Below are positions 14,971 through 24,252 of a DNA stretch of 64,000 bases, piece after piece. Location: contig JBLIOI010000006.1 of the NCBI GenBank assembly GCA_047639675.1, positions 9,686 through 73,685 on the forward strand, given 5' to 3'. Made by a program: the position numbers and the translations under genes. Positions within the stretch are counted from its first letter, which is position 1, and the number at the start of each line of letters is the position of its first letter. Origin of the DNA: JABACD01 sp047639675 (GTDB lineage: Bacteria > Planctomycetota > UBA1135 > GCA-002686595). The notes under the pieces are model-generated. The model saw nothing but the letters and a program-made list of their open reading frames with translations, made no database searches and was not told the origin of the DNA.

Positions 14971-17568
14971 ATGAGGAGATCACGTGGTATCGGCACCCGC
15001 ATATTATCGCGGCTGCTCATCAGTTTTTGTGGATCGAGTGAGGCAATTATCTGCGGACTATTGGTCTGCCTTTTTGCCTCGTGTTCTGGAAGTACAGGAA
15101 AAGACACTGGGGCGGAGGGCGAATCGACAAATTTAGTCTTCGCCGGAAGCTCCGATGATGTCGTTGCCCAACTGTCGATGGCTGCGCCCGACGCGGCCCA
15201 ATTCGTGTTGCGCGCGAACGTTCCGCTCCCTCGTCTAATGCATCTGCGCAGCGAGAATATATCGCCGTTCAAAATTCGTTCGAGCACTGGACAGATCTTC
15301 GACACTCAAGTTGAAGTCGTTAGCTACTACCCATTGTTGAGTGATGGCGCAGACGTCGTCGAGATCTTGTCCAAGATCCATCTACCGAAGGGAGTCATTC
15401 ATGGCGACCGGGTAGTATTGGATGTAATTTTGGGTGAGAACGTAACTCGTCCGCATCAAATCTCAGAGGCAGTCAGCACCCTGATTAGCGAGCCAGGTTC
15501 GTTGACGATTCGCGCTAGAGATGTCTTTGGCCACAAGTACAGGGCAGACCTCCTCCGGGACGTTCGCAACAACGGCTCAGGTGAGTTGCGAGTGATGCGA
15601 GATGGGCAGTTTGCGCGCCAAGTGCGTACCCATGAGAATTTGGAGCCGGCTACTCCGGCCACGGGTTCGACAGGCACACTACCGCACCTCATGGGGATTC
15701 ATTCCTATGTTACGACTTGGGCAAACGAAGACTTCATCTCGCTAGATCTGCGGGTTCATAACGGACACGACGGACTCGACAAGAAGGATGATGGCGATGA
15801 CCCGATGGGCAAGGTTTACTTCAGCGAGCTTGAGATTGTGGTACCTAGGGGCTGGGAACTTCTGCAGAACTACCCGACCCCTTCGACGGGGGATCGCTAC
15901 GCGGAAAATGATCACGAGGTCTTCCCGATTGTCGCGCCCATAAAGAGCGGGGAGTTGCATGTGATGGTCCCGCAGGCGCAGTTTCATCGTCGCTTCGTGC
16001 TCATGCGCGATGGGGCAAGACGCCGGGCAGAGTCTGTACTACGGGAAGAGAGCTTGGCTTTCTGCACCCCTGGAAAGAACACAGATGGGCGCGAGTTCTT
16101 TTCCTGGTGGAATGCTGGTACGTCGCGCTACTGGGCGCAGAACTTGCCGCTTCCGAATCTTAGCTACCTAGAAACACCCGCAGAGTCGCGCGTTGAAGTG
16201 CGTTCGGAATTCCTCGATATCCATTCAGCACTCAAGAGTGGTAATCCCGGACCTTGGCCGATCAACTACGGCGCAATGGGGTGGGCGCACCCGTGGGGAA
16301 TCAAGACCGGCTCGATGCAGGGCGGTTCGGAGATCTTCTACTGCGATGGAATCAAGGCCGCTTGGGGCGCATCGCATCTGGGGTACCGATCCTTTCAAAT
16401 GTCCCATCGCATGTACACGGAGCGCCACAAGACAGCCCTCTACAATTTGAGCGGTGACAGCTACAAGCTGGAAGACTGGATCGTTGAAGGGGTGGACGGT
16501 GATTATCTACCCACTTGGATCTTCATGGTCCCGTGGCTGTTCCTCGGTGATCCGTTCGGCTTTACAACGGCGCCTACGTTCCAAGTGGATGCGGTAGCGA
16601 ATCAGGGAAGGCAGCCAGGCTACGAAGCAGAACTCTCGCAGTTCGAGTGGATCGATGCCCAACACCTGACACGTTACACGCGTTCTGCAAAGGTGCTCGC
16701 TTGGCTTGGCAACGACGCCATCGCTAAAGATGACCTACGCTTGCAAGCTGAACTGTGTCGAGCCACTTATTCTAAACTGCCCCAGAATGAGCTTGGCTTC
16801 GGTATCGCGACGGGCCAGTACGTGGACCGCAAGTATGTAGTGTCTAATCCCCACGATGGATTTGTCGTCGATCGCGGCGAGGGCTGGATTCTCGACACGG
16901 TCGCATCGGCCTATGCTCTGGCTGATCCGGCCTGGCGTGCGCGTGTTCGCCCGTGGTTTAAGGATGTCATTCAGGTGATGCTCGCCGGGCAGTCCAACTG
17001 CAGCGGTACGATCATGTCAAAACCGAACCTGGCGCACTTTGACGGGCAGTACCGCTTCGTTCAGTCGATCAGTGAATGCATCATTCAGAATGGTCTATGG
17101 GGTGTGCGCGAGTCAGTTTTCGCTACGGCAGATGACTCGCTGACGGATGAAATCAACATCATCTTGAGGAAGTCTACCGGCGCAATGATCAGCGAGAACA
17201 TTTGGAATGAACAGGAGGATGCTCCGCACTTCTACACGGCGCTGGGCCCCTATGATCAGGCGCTTGCGAGCTTCTGTGGTTGGGTTCCCTCTGATGGTAT
17301 TGAAAGTTACGACAACTATCAGACCTGGAACATGTTCGTGTTCGGCTTCCTGTTGACTGAAGATGATCGCTTCATCCTCAAGGCGCGCCTGATGGCCGGC
17401 GGAGAACTTTCGGCGGAGTCGATTGGCCAGGGGAACCACCCCGGCGAATTGGAGACGCGAGCGGGCATGATCTCCTTCCTTCAATCAGATTTATTCCAGT
17501 TGGGCGATTTCAGGAAGGCCCAGACGGGGGCCGGGTCGCCCCAGGTGGAATCTACTCCGGGTCACTGA
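14971..17568 (+). CDS. Large lipoprotein of unknown function
   Basis: 865 residues. A long N-terminal signal ends in the lipobox LFASCSGS. The mature protein is mainly globular, with aromatic-rich segments such as WPINYGAMGWAHPWG, NLSGDSYKLEDW and WLFLGDPFGFTTAP and a helical C-terminal third (TWNMFVFGFLLTEDDRF). The layout, a beta-rich first half followed by a helical second half, resembles secreted carbohydrate-active proteins with an alpha/alpha-barrel, but no catalytic motif can be named. I do not recognise the family. Confidence 0.6.
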   Translation: MRRSRGIGTRILSRLLISFCGSSEAIICGLLVCLFASCSGSTGKDTGAEGESTNLVFAGSSDDVVAQLSMAAPDAAQFVLRANVPLPRLMHLRSENISPFKIRSSTGQIFDTQVEVVSYYPLLSDGADVVEILSKIHLPKGVIHGDRVVLDVILGENVTRPHQISEAVSTLISEPGSLTIRARDVFGHKYRADLLRDVRNNGSGELRVMRDGQFARQVRTHENLEPATPATGSTGTLPHLMGIHSYVTTWANEDFISLDLRVHNGHDGLDKKDDGDDPMGKVYFSELEIVVPRGWELLQNYPTPSTGDRYAENDHEVFPIVAPIKSGELHVMVPQAQFHRRFVLMRDGARRRAESVLREESLAFCTPGKNTDGREFFSWWNAGTSRYWAQNLPLPNLSYLETPAESRVEVRSEFLDIHSALKSGNPGPWPINYGAMGWAHPWGIKTGSMQGGSEIFYCDGIKAAWGASHLGYRSFQMSHRMYTERHKTALYNLSGDSYKLEDWIVEGVDGDYLPTWIFMVPWLFLGDPFGFTTAPTFQVDAVANQGRQPGYEAELSQFEWIDAQHLTRYTRSAKVLAWLGNDAIAKDDLRLQAELCRATYSKLPQNELGFGIATGQYVDRKYVVSNPHDGFVVDRGEGWILDTVASAYALADPAWRARVRPWFKDVIQVMLAGQSNCSGTIMSKPNLAHFDGQYRFVQSISECIIQNGLWGVRESVFATADDSLTDEINIILRKSTGAMISENIWNEQEDAPHFYTALGPYDQALASFCGWVPSDGIESYDNYQTWNMFVFGFLLTEDDRFILKARLMAGGELSAESIGQGNHPGELETRAGMISFLQSDLFQLGDFRKAQTGAGSPQVESTPGH

Positions 17569-17582
17569 TTGGGTCGGAGCTT

Positions 17583-18014
17583 CTAACCAAAGGCTTGACC
17601 AAAGGTCCACTCGACGGAATTGTTGTCGGGGTCGACCACTTCAAAAATGTACCCGACCTGCTCATCTACGTAGGTGGGCGGGAAGAGAACACGAACGTTT
17701 TTCTCGCGCGCCATGCGGGCGCGCGTGTCGACCTCTTCGCGTGAGTTACATGCAAAGCCCATGTGTTCGTAGCTGCGTGTTTGGCGCGGAACGAACTTGT
17801 GGAATAGCCAAAGCAGCCAACGCACTCGCGTTGGCTGAATGGCTACTATGGCAAAACCGGGTTGACCTTCGGGCTCGATGAAGGCGATCTCTGATCGCAT
17901 CAAATCATTACCGTGGCGACGGGCGATGACCTTGCCGGGCAGAATCGCTTCGTAGAAACGAATCGTCTTCTCGAGATCGTGAACGCGGAATGCAATGTGA
18001 TCGCAGGTCGGCAT
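17583..18014 (-). CDS. VOC superfamily (glyoxalase-like) protein
   Basis: 143 residues starting MPTCDHIAFRVHDLEKTIRFYE, the first beta-alpha-beta unit of the vicinal oxygen chelate fold. A second unit ends with YIFEVVDPDNNSVEW, the usual C-terminal metal-ligand strand. His6 and Glu139-region residues fit metal ligands. Possible activities include glyoxalase I-like isomerase or dioxygenase. It sits 15 bases downstream of the TlpA-like gene on the same strand. Confidence 0.75.
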   Translation of the reverse strand: MPTCDHIAFRVHDLEKTIRFYEAILPGKVIARRHGNDLMRSEIAFIEPEGQPGFAIVAIQPTRVRWLLWLFHKFVPRQTRSYEHMGFACNSREEVDTRARMAREKNVRVLFPPTYVDEQVGYIFEVVDPDNNSVEWTFGQAFG

Positions 18015-18029
18015 GGGTAGTCTTCGACC

Positions 18030-19274
18030 CTATTGCTGGAGAAGGGATTCGATCAGCAGCTCGTAGCGCTCTTTCATGTGCTCGTGTGCAGGGCCCGTCG
18101 CCGGTCCGCTGAAGCCCGTGTGGATCGCACGCACCTGACCCTTGCTATCGATGAAGATTGCCGTTGGAAAAGCTCGGACACGGTCGAGAGCGGGAAAGGC
18201 TTGGCTGGCGACCTTCTTGTCGGCGGTGCCTGCGATAAGGACTGGGTATTGGACGCCGTGGCGTTTGTTGAAGCGTTCAATCTGACGCTTGCTGCGTTCG
18301 AAATTGTCATCCATCTCGAAGGCTAAGCCGAGAACTGAGAGCCCGCGCTCGGAGTAGCGCTTGTCGAGTTCAGCCAAGAAGATTGCTTCGTCGTTGCAGT
18401 TGGGACACCAGGTTCCGAACAAGGTGATAATGCGCGCCTTACCGAGGAATTCCTCGTCCGCCAAACTGCGTGGCTTGTTGGACAAATCGGGGAACACCAA
18501 GTCCTTGAGGGCCACGCTCCCGGTCCAAGTTGTCAACGCGAAGGAGTCCGGCAGCTTGACGTTCTCGTCACGCTTGGCTCGCCAAGTATCATGCCAAGAA
18601 TCTCGCGACCAAAAGTCTCCGACGAGTTCTCCGTCGGAGTTCAATCGAGCTTCGAACAAGAACGCGTGCCCGCCGTCAAAACAGGAGAGCCGCAAGCGCT
18701 CGCCATCAAAGGAGCCCGCAAGATAGCGATAATCGCCGAGCGTCGTCTCAAAGGTCCCTTCCGCGCGCCCGTCGGCGAAGGCCTGAAAGTGGCCGATTGC
18801 GATCGACTCATCCGACTTGAATTGGACGGCCCAGGGTCCCTCCAGCTTGGCCCGCTCTTCGGCTTCAAGCGCTACCAGCGGGAAGCGTGGCTCTTCTCCG
18901 GCGCTGGCTTCCAAGGTCAAGGTCGCTATTCGATCCTCGCTGATGAACTTCTCCCAGCGGCCGACCATTTGTTGCCCATCGTCGCTCACGTGCAGGAAGA
19001 GGTAGGAGTCGTAGGGCTCGATACGCAGGGTCAAGTCCGCTCCCTCGCGCTTGACTTCCCGAATGCCGATCCGCTCTCTTCCGTTATGGAGCGTGGCGCG
19101 CAATTCGTCCCCCAGATCCTCGAATTCAAGGCGTAGCGGCAGTTCCCCGCCCGGAGAGCCAAGCACGAGGCGCCAGCTTCGCTCCAGTTCGATTGATGAC
19201 CTAGGGAATTGCATTGCGGGGTGTGTCAGGGTCAGGTTTAGCGCGCCTAAGGCGCAGGCAAGGTGGATAATCAT
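18030..19274 (-). CDS. TlpA-like thioredoxin-fold protein with N-terminal extension
   Basis: 414 residues. A signal-like N terminus (MIIHLACALGALNLTLT) precedes about 230 residues of beta-rich domain, then a TlpA/AhpC-TSA-like thioredoxin fold with the motif FGTWCPNCNDEA (two cysteines two residues apart) and a later cis-proline region FPTAIFIDSKG. These envelope thiol-disulfide proteins reduce or oxidise substrates outside the cytoplasm. The N-terminal beta part is typical of planctomycete TlpA proteins. The next gene downstream is a VOC protein. Confidence 0.8.
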   Translation of the reverse strand: MIIHLACALGALNLTLTHPAMQFPRSSIELERSWRLVLGSPGGELPLRLEFEDLGDELRATLHNGRERIGIREVKREGADLTLRIEPYDSYLFLHVSDDGQQMVGRWEKFISEDRIATLTLEASAGEEPRFPLVALEAEERAKLEGPWAVQFKSDESIAIGHFQAFADGRAEGTFETTLGDYRYLAGSFDGERLRLSCFDGGHAFLFEARLNSDGELVGDFWSRDSWHDTWRAKRDENVKLPDSFALTTWTGSVALKDLVFPDLSNKPRSLADEEFLGKARIITLFGTWCPNCNDEAIFLAELDKRYSERGLSVLGLAFEMDDNFERSKRQIERFNKRHGVQYPVLIAGTADKKVASQAFPALDRVRAFPTAIFIDSKGQVRAIHTGFSGPATGPAHEHMKERYELLIESLLQQ

Positions 19275-19387
19275 CGTGGAATGCGCGTTAGCCGGAAATT
19301 CCGGCAGCGGTTCAGATCGAAACCCCCCCGGGGGAGGTTATGTGCGTATACTCCTGTTCAGCGGCATCCTTAAGAACGCTCAATATC

Positions 19388-21418
19388 ATGCTAATTGAGA
19401 GATTACTCCATTCACTCGGCGCGACGCTACTCCTAGCCTCCGCGGCGACCGGCGTTCAAACGTCCAGTTCAACTTCGCTTCCAGGGTCCTACCAGACTCA
19501 GGACCCAGACGAATTGCCTACAAACGTCGTGATGATTTTCATCGACGATGTTGGACCGGACCTCTTGCGGATCTTTGACGAGATCAACCTTTATAATGGG
19601 GCCTCAGATCCGTTCACCGACGGAATCTACATTCAGTCTCCGAACATCGACGCAGCCGCCAAGGCGGGCGTTACCTTCCTCAACGCGTACTCGGTCCCTG
19701 TGTGTTCGGCAGCGCGCTCGTCGCTACTGACCGGCATGCGCACGACGAAAACCGGTGTAGGGAAGGTCATTCGGCCTGATCTGGTTGGGGCTCTGACGGA
19801 GTTCGGCGATCCAGGATTCGAATGGCCGACACTTGCGCAGGTGGTTCAGTCCCGAGGCGGCCATGCTGGAATCTTTGGCAAGTGGCATCTGGGTTTACAT
19901 GCAGACAGCCCCGGTCCCCCGGGAGTCCTCGGCTGGCCCGGAATCCGGCAGCGCGGTCACTGGGACGAAATTTGGTGCACCTTTGCGAACTTGGACATCG
20001 AGCCCAAACCGGACAATAACCCTGGCTACTACAGCTACTACCATCACGTCGACACGAACGGTACTGGGCAGACCTCGATAGCCACCGAGTATGCGACGAC
20101 ACGGCAATTCTCGGACGCATTGCGCTACTGCAATTCAGCTCCTGAGCCCTTCTTTGCGTACATCCCGACTAACGCCTGCCATTCGCCTCTGTTGGAGCTT
20201 CCGCCCAGCGAGTTGGTCAATACGCCCGAATACATGGTCGGGCCGCCGACCTTTCACAAGAACTTCTCGGCTACCCTCGAAGCGTTGGATTCAGAGCTCG
20301 GCAAGTTCCTGGATGGTATGGATGCTGAGCGCAAGGCACGCACGACTTTCATCTTGATGGGAGACAATGGACCGGACGGAACTCTGTTCGAATCCCTGCT
20401 CTACGATTCAAATATGGACCTCGGGCCAACCTACCGAAGCCTCGTCCAGGATTCCCAAGAGAGATTCAAGCACAGCGTCTACGAAGGAGCTTTGAGAGTT
20501 CCGATGATCGCGTGGGGTAAGGGCGTCGCCGAACCAGGGCGAACCACGAACGCTCTAATCGACGTAACGGACATCTTCCCGACCGTCGCCGAGATTTTTG
20601 GAGCGAACCCTGGAAACGTCGATGGTGTGTCGTTCAAGAGAATCTTGGACGGGCCGGGCATCGATATCGGGGATCATCAACGTGACCAGATCGTCTCTGA
20701 CTTCTTCTTTGCGAACGGGTACGCGGACGAAGCCACAGACATGCGTCAAATCGGTTGCCAGCAGTACATTAAAGGTGCTGGGCGATTCAAATTGGTGCGC
20801 AAGATTGGGCTGCCAGGCTGGAGTCAGGACTGGAATTTCTTACCCAATCCTGGTGACGTCTGGGACGAGTTCTATCAGCTCTACGACGATCAAGGTAATT
20901 CGGTGGACCCGCGTGAACTGGCCCCATTGGATACGGCTGTTGGCTCCCCATTCCGAGCGCATTACAAGCGGCTGGCTGGTACCCTCGATGAAGCGGTGTT
21001 CGATAGTGGACCGAGCGTCTTTTGCTCCTCCTTGCCCAACTCCTCGGGCGGAAAGGCGCGCATCTCCGCTAATGGAAGCGCGAGCACCTCGGCTGCGGAT
21101 CTTGAACTTGTCGTGACCGTTGCCCCGCCAAATTCGGCGGGCTTCTTCTTCTACGCGTGGTACGAAACGGATGTCCCGCTTGGTAACGGCGTGCTTTGCT
21201 TGAGCTCGGGCGGCAATGGTTTGCACCGCATGTCGATCATTTCTTCGGGCAACGATGGTGTGTTTACCCATCCGGTTGACTTTGACGAGCTCGCAATCAA
21301 GTCGGCAGCGATCGACCCCGGATCCACATGGAAATTCCAGGCCTGGTTTAGAGACGTGGCCGCTGGCGGAGCGATGTCCAACACCAGCAGCGCGCTGACG
21401 CTGCACTTCGCTCCTTAA
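19388..21418 (+). CDS. Secreted sulfatase with C-terminal WFRD-type domain
   Basis: 676 residues from the ATG used here. A signal peptide (MLIERLLHSLGATLLLASA) is followed by the sulfatase fold with FIDDVGPD at the metal site, the formylglycine motif PVCSAARSSLLTG at Cys106, KWHLG, and a second metal site MGDNGPD. Sulfatases hydrolyse sulfate esters; in planctomycetes they act on algal sulfated polysaccharides. The last 110 residues form a separate domain with FFFYAWYETDVPLGNG and WKFQAWFRD, shared with the FG-GAP protein at 46710. Confidence 0.85.
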   Translation: MLIERLLHSLGATLLLASAATGVQTSSSTSLPGSYQTQDPDELPTNVVMIFIDDVGPDLLRIFDEINLYNGASDPFTDGIYIQSPNIDAAAKAGVTFLNAYSVPVCSAARSSLLTGMRTTKTGVGKVIRPDLVGALTEFGDPGFEWPTLAQVVQSRGGHAGIFGKWHLGLHADSPGPPGVLGWPGIRQRGHWDEIWCTFANLDIEPKPDNNPGYYSYYHHVDTNGTGQTSIATEYATTRQFSDALRYCNSAPEPFFAYIPTNACHSPLLELPPSELVNTPEYMVGPPTFHKNFSATLEALDSELGKFLDGMDAERKARTTFILMGDNGPDGTLFESLLYDSNMDLGPTYRSLVQDSQERFKHSVYEGALRVPMIAWGKGVAEPGRTTNALIDVTDIFPTVAEIFGANPGNVDGVSFKRILDGPGIDIGDHQRDQIVSDFFFANGYADEATDMRQIGCQQYIKGAGRFKLVRKIGLPGWSQDWNFLPNPGDVWDEFYQLYDDQGNSVDPRELAPLDTAVGSPFRAHYKRLAGTLDEAVFDSGPSVFCSSLPNSSGGKARISANGSASTSAADLELVVTVAPPNSAGFFFYAWYETDVPLGNGVLCLSSGGNGLHRMSIISSGNDGVFTHPVDFDELAIKSAAIDPGSTWKFQAWFRDVAAGGAMSNTSSALTLHFAP

Positions 21419-21427
21419 GTCACAACT

Positions 21428-21443
21428 CCCTTGCTGGCAAGGG
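21428..21443. terminator. Possible bidirectional terminator hairpin
   Basis: CCCTTGC-TG-GCAAGGG is a short perfect hairpin between the sulfatase stop (plus) and the tRNA-Leu 3' end (minus). No strong T run follows on either strand, so it is a weak call, but the convergent position is right for a shared terminator. Confidence 0.4.
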
Positions 21444-21447
21444 TTGG

Positions 21448-21532
21448 TGGTGCGGGAAGGGGGACTCGAACCCCCACGCCTTGCGGCACAAGAACCTAAA
21501 TCTTGCGCGTCTACCAGTTCCGCCACTCCCGC
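21448..21532 (-). tRNA. tRNA-Leu, anticodon UAG, CCA encoded
   Basis: The minus strand folds as a class II tRNA: acceptor GCGGGAG paired with TTCCCGC, D arm, anticodon arm CAAGA-TTTAGGT-TCTTG giving anticodon TAG (plus 21496-21498), a long variable arm around GCCGCAAGGCG, and TGGGGGTTCGAGTCCCCC. The discriminator A and CCA are encoded. UAG reads CUA and other CUN leucine codons. Confidence 0.95.
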
Positions 21533-21569
21533 GTTGGATGGGGAGGATAGCGAGAACTACCGCAGGTTG

Positions 21570-21992
21570 CTAGAGCGGCTCCGTGCCTGAATCGCCGTCG
21601 AAAAGTTTGAGGTCGTCCGTGATTGGACACCAGGAGGGCGCCCGGGCGGAATAGGCGTGTCCGGTGGGCAGCTTATCGAGCGGGTCGAGCAGGTTGGCGA
21701 CCAGCAAGTGAACTTCATCCGCCCAACGCGGCGCTTGGTAGGAGATCGTCGATCCGCAACGTGAGCAGAAGCGTCGGGTGGCGCCGGTTTCTGAGACGAA
21801 GTTTGTCAAGCAGGATTCTCCTCCAGCGAAGCGTACGGCTTGGGCCGCGAAGCCTGCGTAGGTGACGATTCCAGCACCCTGGGAGCGTCTACAGGCCTCG
21901 CAGTGGCAGTGGCCTACCCACTTGCTTGGCAGGTTCGCTTCGTACTGAACTTGGCCGCAGTAGCAGTTGCCGCGCACCTTCTCGCCGTCCAT
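21570..21992 (-). CDS. GFA-family protein (glutathione-dependent formaldehyde-activating fold)
   Basis: 140 residues starting MDGEKVRGNCYCGQVQYE. Zinc cysteines are visible in CYCGQ, HCEACRRS and CSRCGSTIS, the hallmark of the GFA/CENP-V fold. The best-known member condenses formaldehyde with glutathione; most homologs have unknown substrates. The gene begins 2 bases after the ClC stop and is probably co-transcribed with it. The longer frame (to 22040) has no advantage. Confidence 0.8.
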   Translation of the reverse strand: MDGEKVRGNCYCGQVQYEANLPSKWVGHCHCEACRRSQGAGIVTYAGFAAQAVRFAGGESCLTNFVSETGATRRFCSRCGSTISYQAPRWADEVHLLVANLLDPLDKLPTGHAYSARAPSWCPITDDLKLFDGDSGTEPL

Positions 21993-21994
21993 GG

Positions 21995-23839
21995 CTAGCT
22001 GGTCTTTCCGCGGTTGGGGATCACTTCGCCAGACTTCCAATCGCGTAGGCGCCTGTCATAGGCGCGCCCGATTTCGTTTCGTTCAAGGATAGCAAGGACC
22101 TCGCCTTCATTGTCCGGATCCATGATCGGGATGGCGTTGATGTTATTCTGCGTCATGCGGCGCAGGACCTCATCGAGGTTGTCTTTAACTTCAGCTGTGA
22201 TCACTGAGTCGATCATGAAGTCGCGCGCGATAATCATGTCTTCAACCACAGCCTCATGATAGATGCGGCGCAGGTCCGTGAGCGAGAAGATCCCGATCAG
22301 CTTGTTGTTGTCGTCAGTTACCGGGAAGTAGGACTCCTTCGCGTCGGCGACAACTTTCAAGACCCGACCGAGGGTTGTCCCGTGATGGATAAGGTGCGGC
22401 CGGCGCGCGTCGTCCATGATCTCGGAGACCTTGATGTCGGCCAGGACGTCGACCACAAAGTCGCCCGCGTGAGCGGGGGAGTCCACCATTCCGTCGACTT
22501 GTGCTTCGTATAGAGACCAACGGTTGGAGAGCATCACGTGCAGCACGGAGACGAGCATCAAGGGTGCTAGCAACTTGTAGTGACCAGTCATCTCGCAGAC
22601 CATGATGACAGCAGCTACAGGTACCTTGGCGACACCCGCGAAGAATCCGCCCATGCCAACGAGCGCGAAGGCTGCCGGGCTGATACCGAGGCCTGGGAAC
22701 AATGAATTGGCGGTTTCGCCTACGGCGGCACCAAGCAACGCGCCAATCGCGAGCGAGGGCGCGAAGACGCCGCCAGAGCCTCCCGATGAAATGCAAAGCG
22801 CAGTTGCAACGATCTTGGCGACAATCAACCCGAGCAGGATCGGAATGGCTAGGGTTCCCTCAATAGAGGCTGTCATCAGCCCGTATCCACCGAAGAAGAT
22901 TCCTTGCTCACCTGCGAAGGATGCGATCACCAAGGCGATTACGCCGACCAAGAAGCCGCCGATTGCCGGGCGCACGAACTTCGGCACGCTGAGCAGTCCG
23001 CCAAAAAAACGGTGGACTCCATAGAAGACCTTGACGTGTAGCCAACCGACTATCGTGCAAGCGATGGCTAGAACCATGTAGGCCAGGAGTTGAGCTGGCT
23101 GAAAGTTCAGCGTCTCGACGACTTCGCTGCTGATTTCGATTACATGGTGTTCCCCGGAGATCGCTGTGAAAGTTGCGAAGGCAAAGATCGAGGCAATGAT
23201 GCACGGGATGATCGAGTCGCCTTCGAATTCCGGCTTCTTGTAGATCACCTCGGGCATAAACAGCGCTCCGCCAAGGGGCGAGCAGAATGTCGCTCCGATA
23301 CCGCCGCTTGCTCCCGCCAGGAGGAACATGCGGCGATCCCTTTCGGAGAGCTTGAAGAAGGTTGCGAGAGCGGAGCCGACGCCCGCGCCCACTTGCGCGA
23401 CTGGGCCCTCTTGGCCGGCGCTACCTCCGGTGCCGATGGTGATGGCACTGGTGAGCGACTTGATGGCGATCACGCGCTTGCGAACCACACCTTGCAAGTG
23501 GTGGAAGGACTGGATGACAGCGTCTGTTCCGTGACCCTCTGCTTCGGGAGCTACCTTCTGAACCAGAATGCCGGTGACCAAACCGCCGATGGTGGGCACG
23601 AGCAAGATCAGCCAAATGTTGACATCAAGGCCGCCGATACCTTCGGAGGTAGTGCCGATCACATGGGTAAAGAGGTGCTCCTTCGCCATCTGGACGAGCC
23701 ACCTGAAGCCGATAGCAGCCAGCCCCGATGCGACGCCGATTACGGCGGCGAAAAACACCCACTTGGTGACGCTGCCGAAGTCGAAGGAGTTACTGATGGC
23801 TCGCAATCGCGAGCCTGGTTTCTTGAGGACGTCTCCCAT
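21995..23839 (-). CDS. ClC-type chloride channel or transporter with CBS domains
   Basis: 614 residues. Membrane core of the ClC family with the conserved GSAGQEGPVAQVGA (gating-glutamate helix) and GGSGGVFAPSLAIGALLG segments. A pair of CBS domains occupies roughly the last 130 residues (DDARRPHLIHHGTTLGRV and TQNNINAIPIMDPD). Bacterial ClC proteins are mostly chloride/proton exchangers; CBS domains bind adenine nucleotides and regulate transport. No neighbour indicates a special substrate; a fluoride-specific variant would need a different pore motif. Confidence 0.85.
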   Translation of the reverse strand: MGDVLKKPGSRLRAISNSFDFGSVTKWVFFAAVIGVASGLAAIGFRWLVQMAKEHLFTHVIGTTSEGIGGLDVNIWLILLVPTIGGLVTGILVQKVAPEAEGHGTDAVIQSFHHLQGVVRKRVIAIKSLTSAITIGTGGSAGQEGPVAQVGAGVGSALATFFKLSERDRRMFLLAGASGGIGATFCSPLGGALFMPEVIYKKPEFEGDSIIPCIIASIFAFATFTAISGEHHVIEISSEVVETLNFQPAQLLAYMVLAIACTIVGWLHVKVFYGVHRFFGGLLSVPKFVRPAIGGFLVGVIALVIASFAGEQGIFFGGYGLMTASIEGTLAIPILLGLIVAKIVATALCISSGGSGGVFAPSLAIGALLGAAVGETANSLFPGLGISPAAFALVGMGGFFAGVAKVPVAAVIMVCEMTGHYKLLAPLMLVSVLHVMLSNRWSLYEAQVDGMVDSPAHAGDFVVDVLADIKVSEIMDDARRPHLIHHGTTLGRVLKVVADAKESYFPVTDDNNKLIGIFSLTDLRRIYHEAVVEDMIIARDFMIDSVITAEVKDNLDEVLRRMTQNNINAIPIMDPDNEGEVLAILERNEIGRAYDRRLRDWKSGEVIPNRGKTS

Positions 23840-23910
23840 GACGTCGGGAGAATATCACCGTCGGCTTCGATTCGGCGGGGACTTTGTTCAAATCGGAGTC
23901 CGGCCTCGAT

Positions 23911-24252
23911 TTAGTCGTGGCGGCCGGGCGGCCAGAGCTCATCTCGCTTTTCGAGCATCTCCTCTTGGACCTTCTTCAGGATCTCGTCTTCGCCGAGGAT
24001 GAAGATTGCATCCAGGTTGAGTTGGCAGACGGCGCAGATCGGACGCAGTCCTCGATAGCTCATCACATCAAGCCGATCGAGCACCACATCCTCGAGTCCC
24101 AGGTCTTCCGCATCGAAGGGGGTGCCGTCCTCATCGAAGCCAAAGAAGTTCTTCACCTCGGCTGGAGTTCGGCGGCAGAGATAGCAGTAATCCCGGCCCC
24201 CGGCACGGTCCAGGGCTCGAAAATACTCGTGGAAGCGTTGATCGAGGCCCAC
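23911..24252 (-). CDS. Small protein with paired CxxC motifs, linked to a DUF234 ATPase
   Basis: 113 residues, acidic, with DYCYLCRRTPAEVKNFF and PICAVCQLNLD; the two CxxC pairs suggest one zinc site. No family is recognised. It starts with GTG sharing one base with the stop of the ATPase upstream on the same strand (TAGTG), so the two are translationally coupled and likely work together. Confidence 0.6.
   Translation of the reverse strand: MGLDQRFHEYFRALDRAGGRDYCYLCRRTPAEVKNFFGFDEDGTPFDAEDLGLEDVVLDRLDVMSYRGLRPICAVCQLNLDAIFILGEDEILKKVQEEMLEKRDELWPPGRHD

Noticed and set aside
20840..21526. Long minus-strand frame starting MAELVDAQDLGSC
   Set aside because: Its start is a translation of the tRNA-Leu gene, a well-known false ORF; the rest is antisense to the sulfatase.
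23090..23914. 274-codon plus-strand frame across the ClC gene
   Set aside because: Antisense to a well-supported membrane protein; no family motif.
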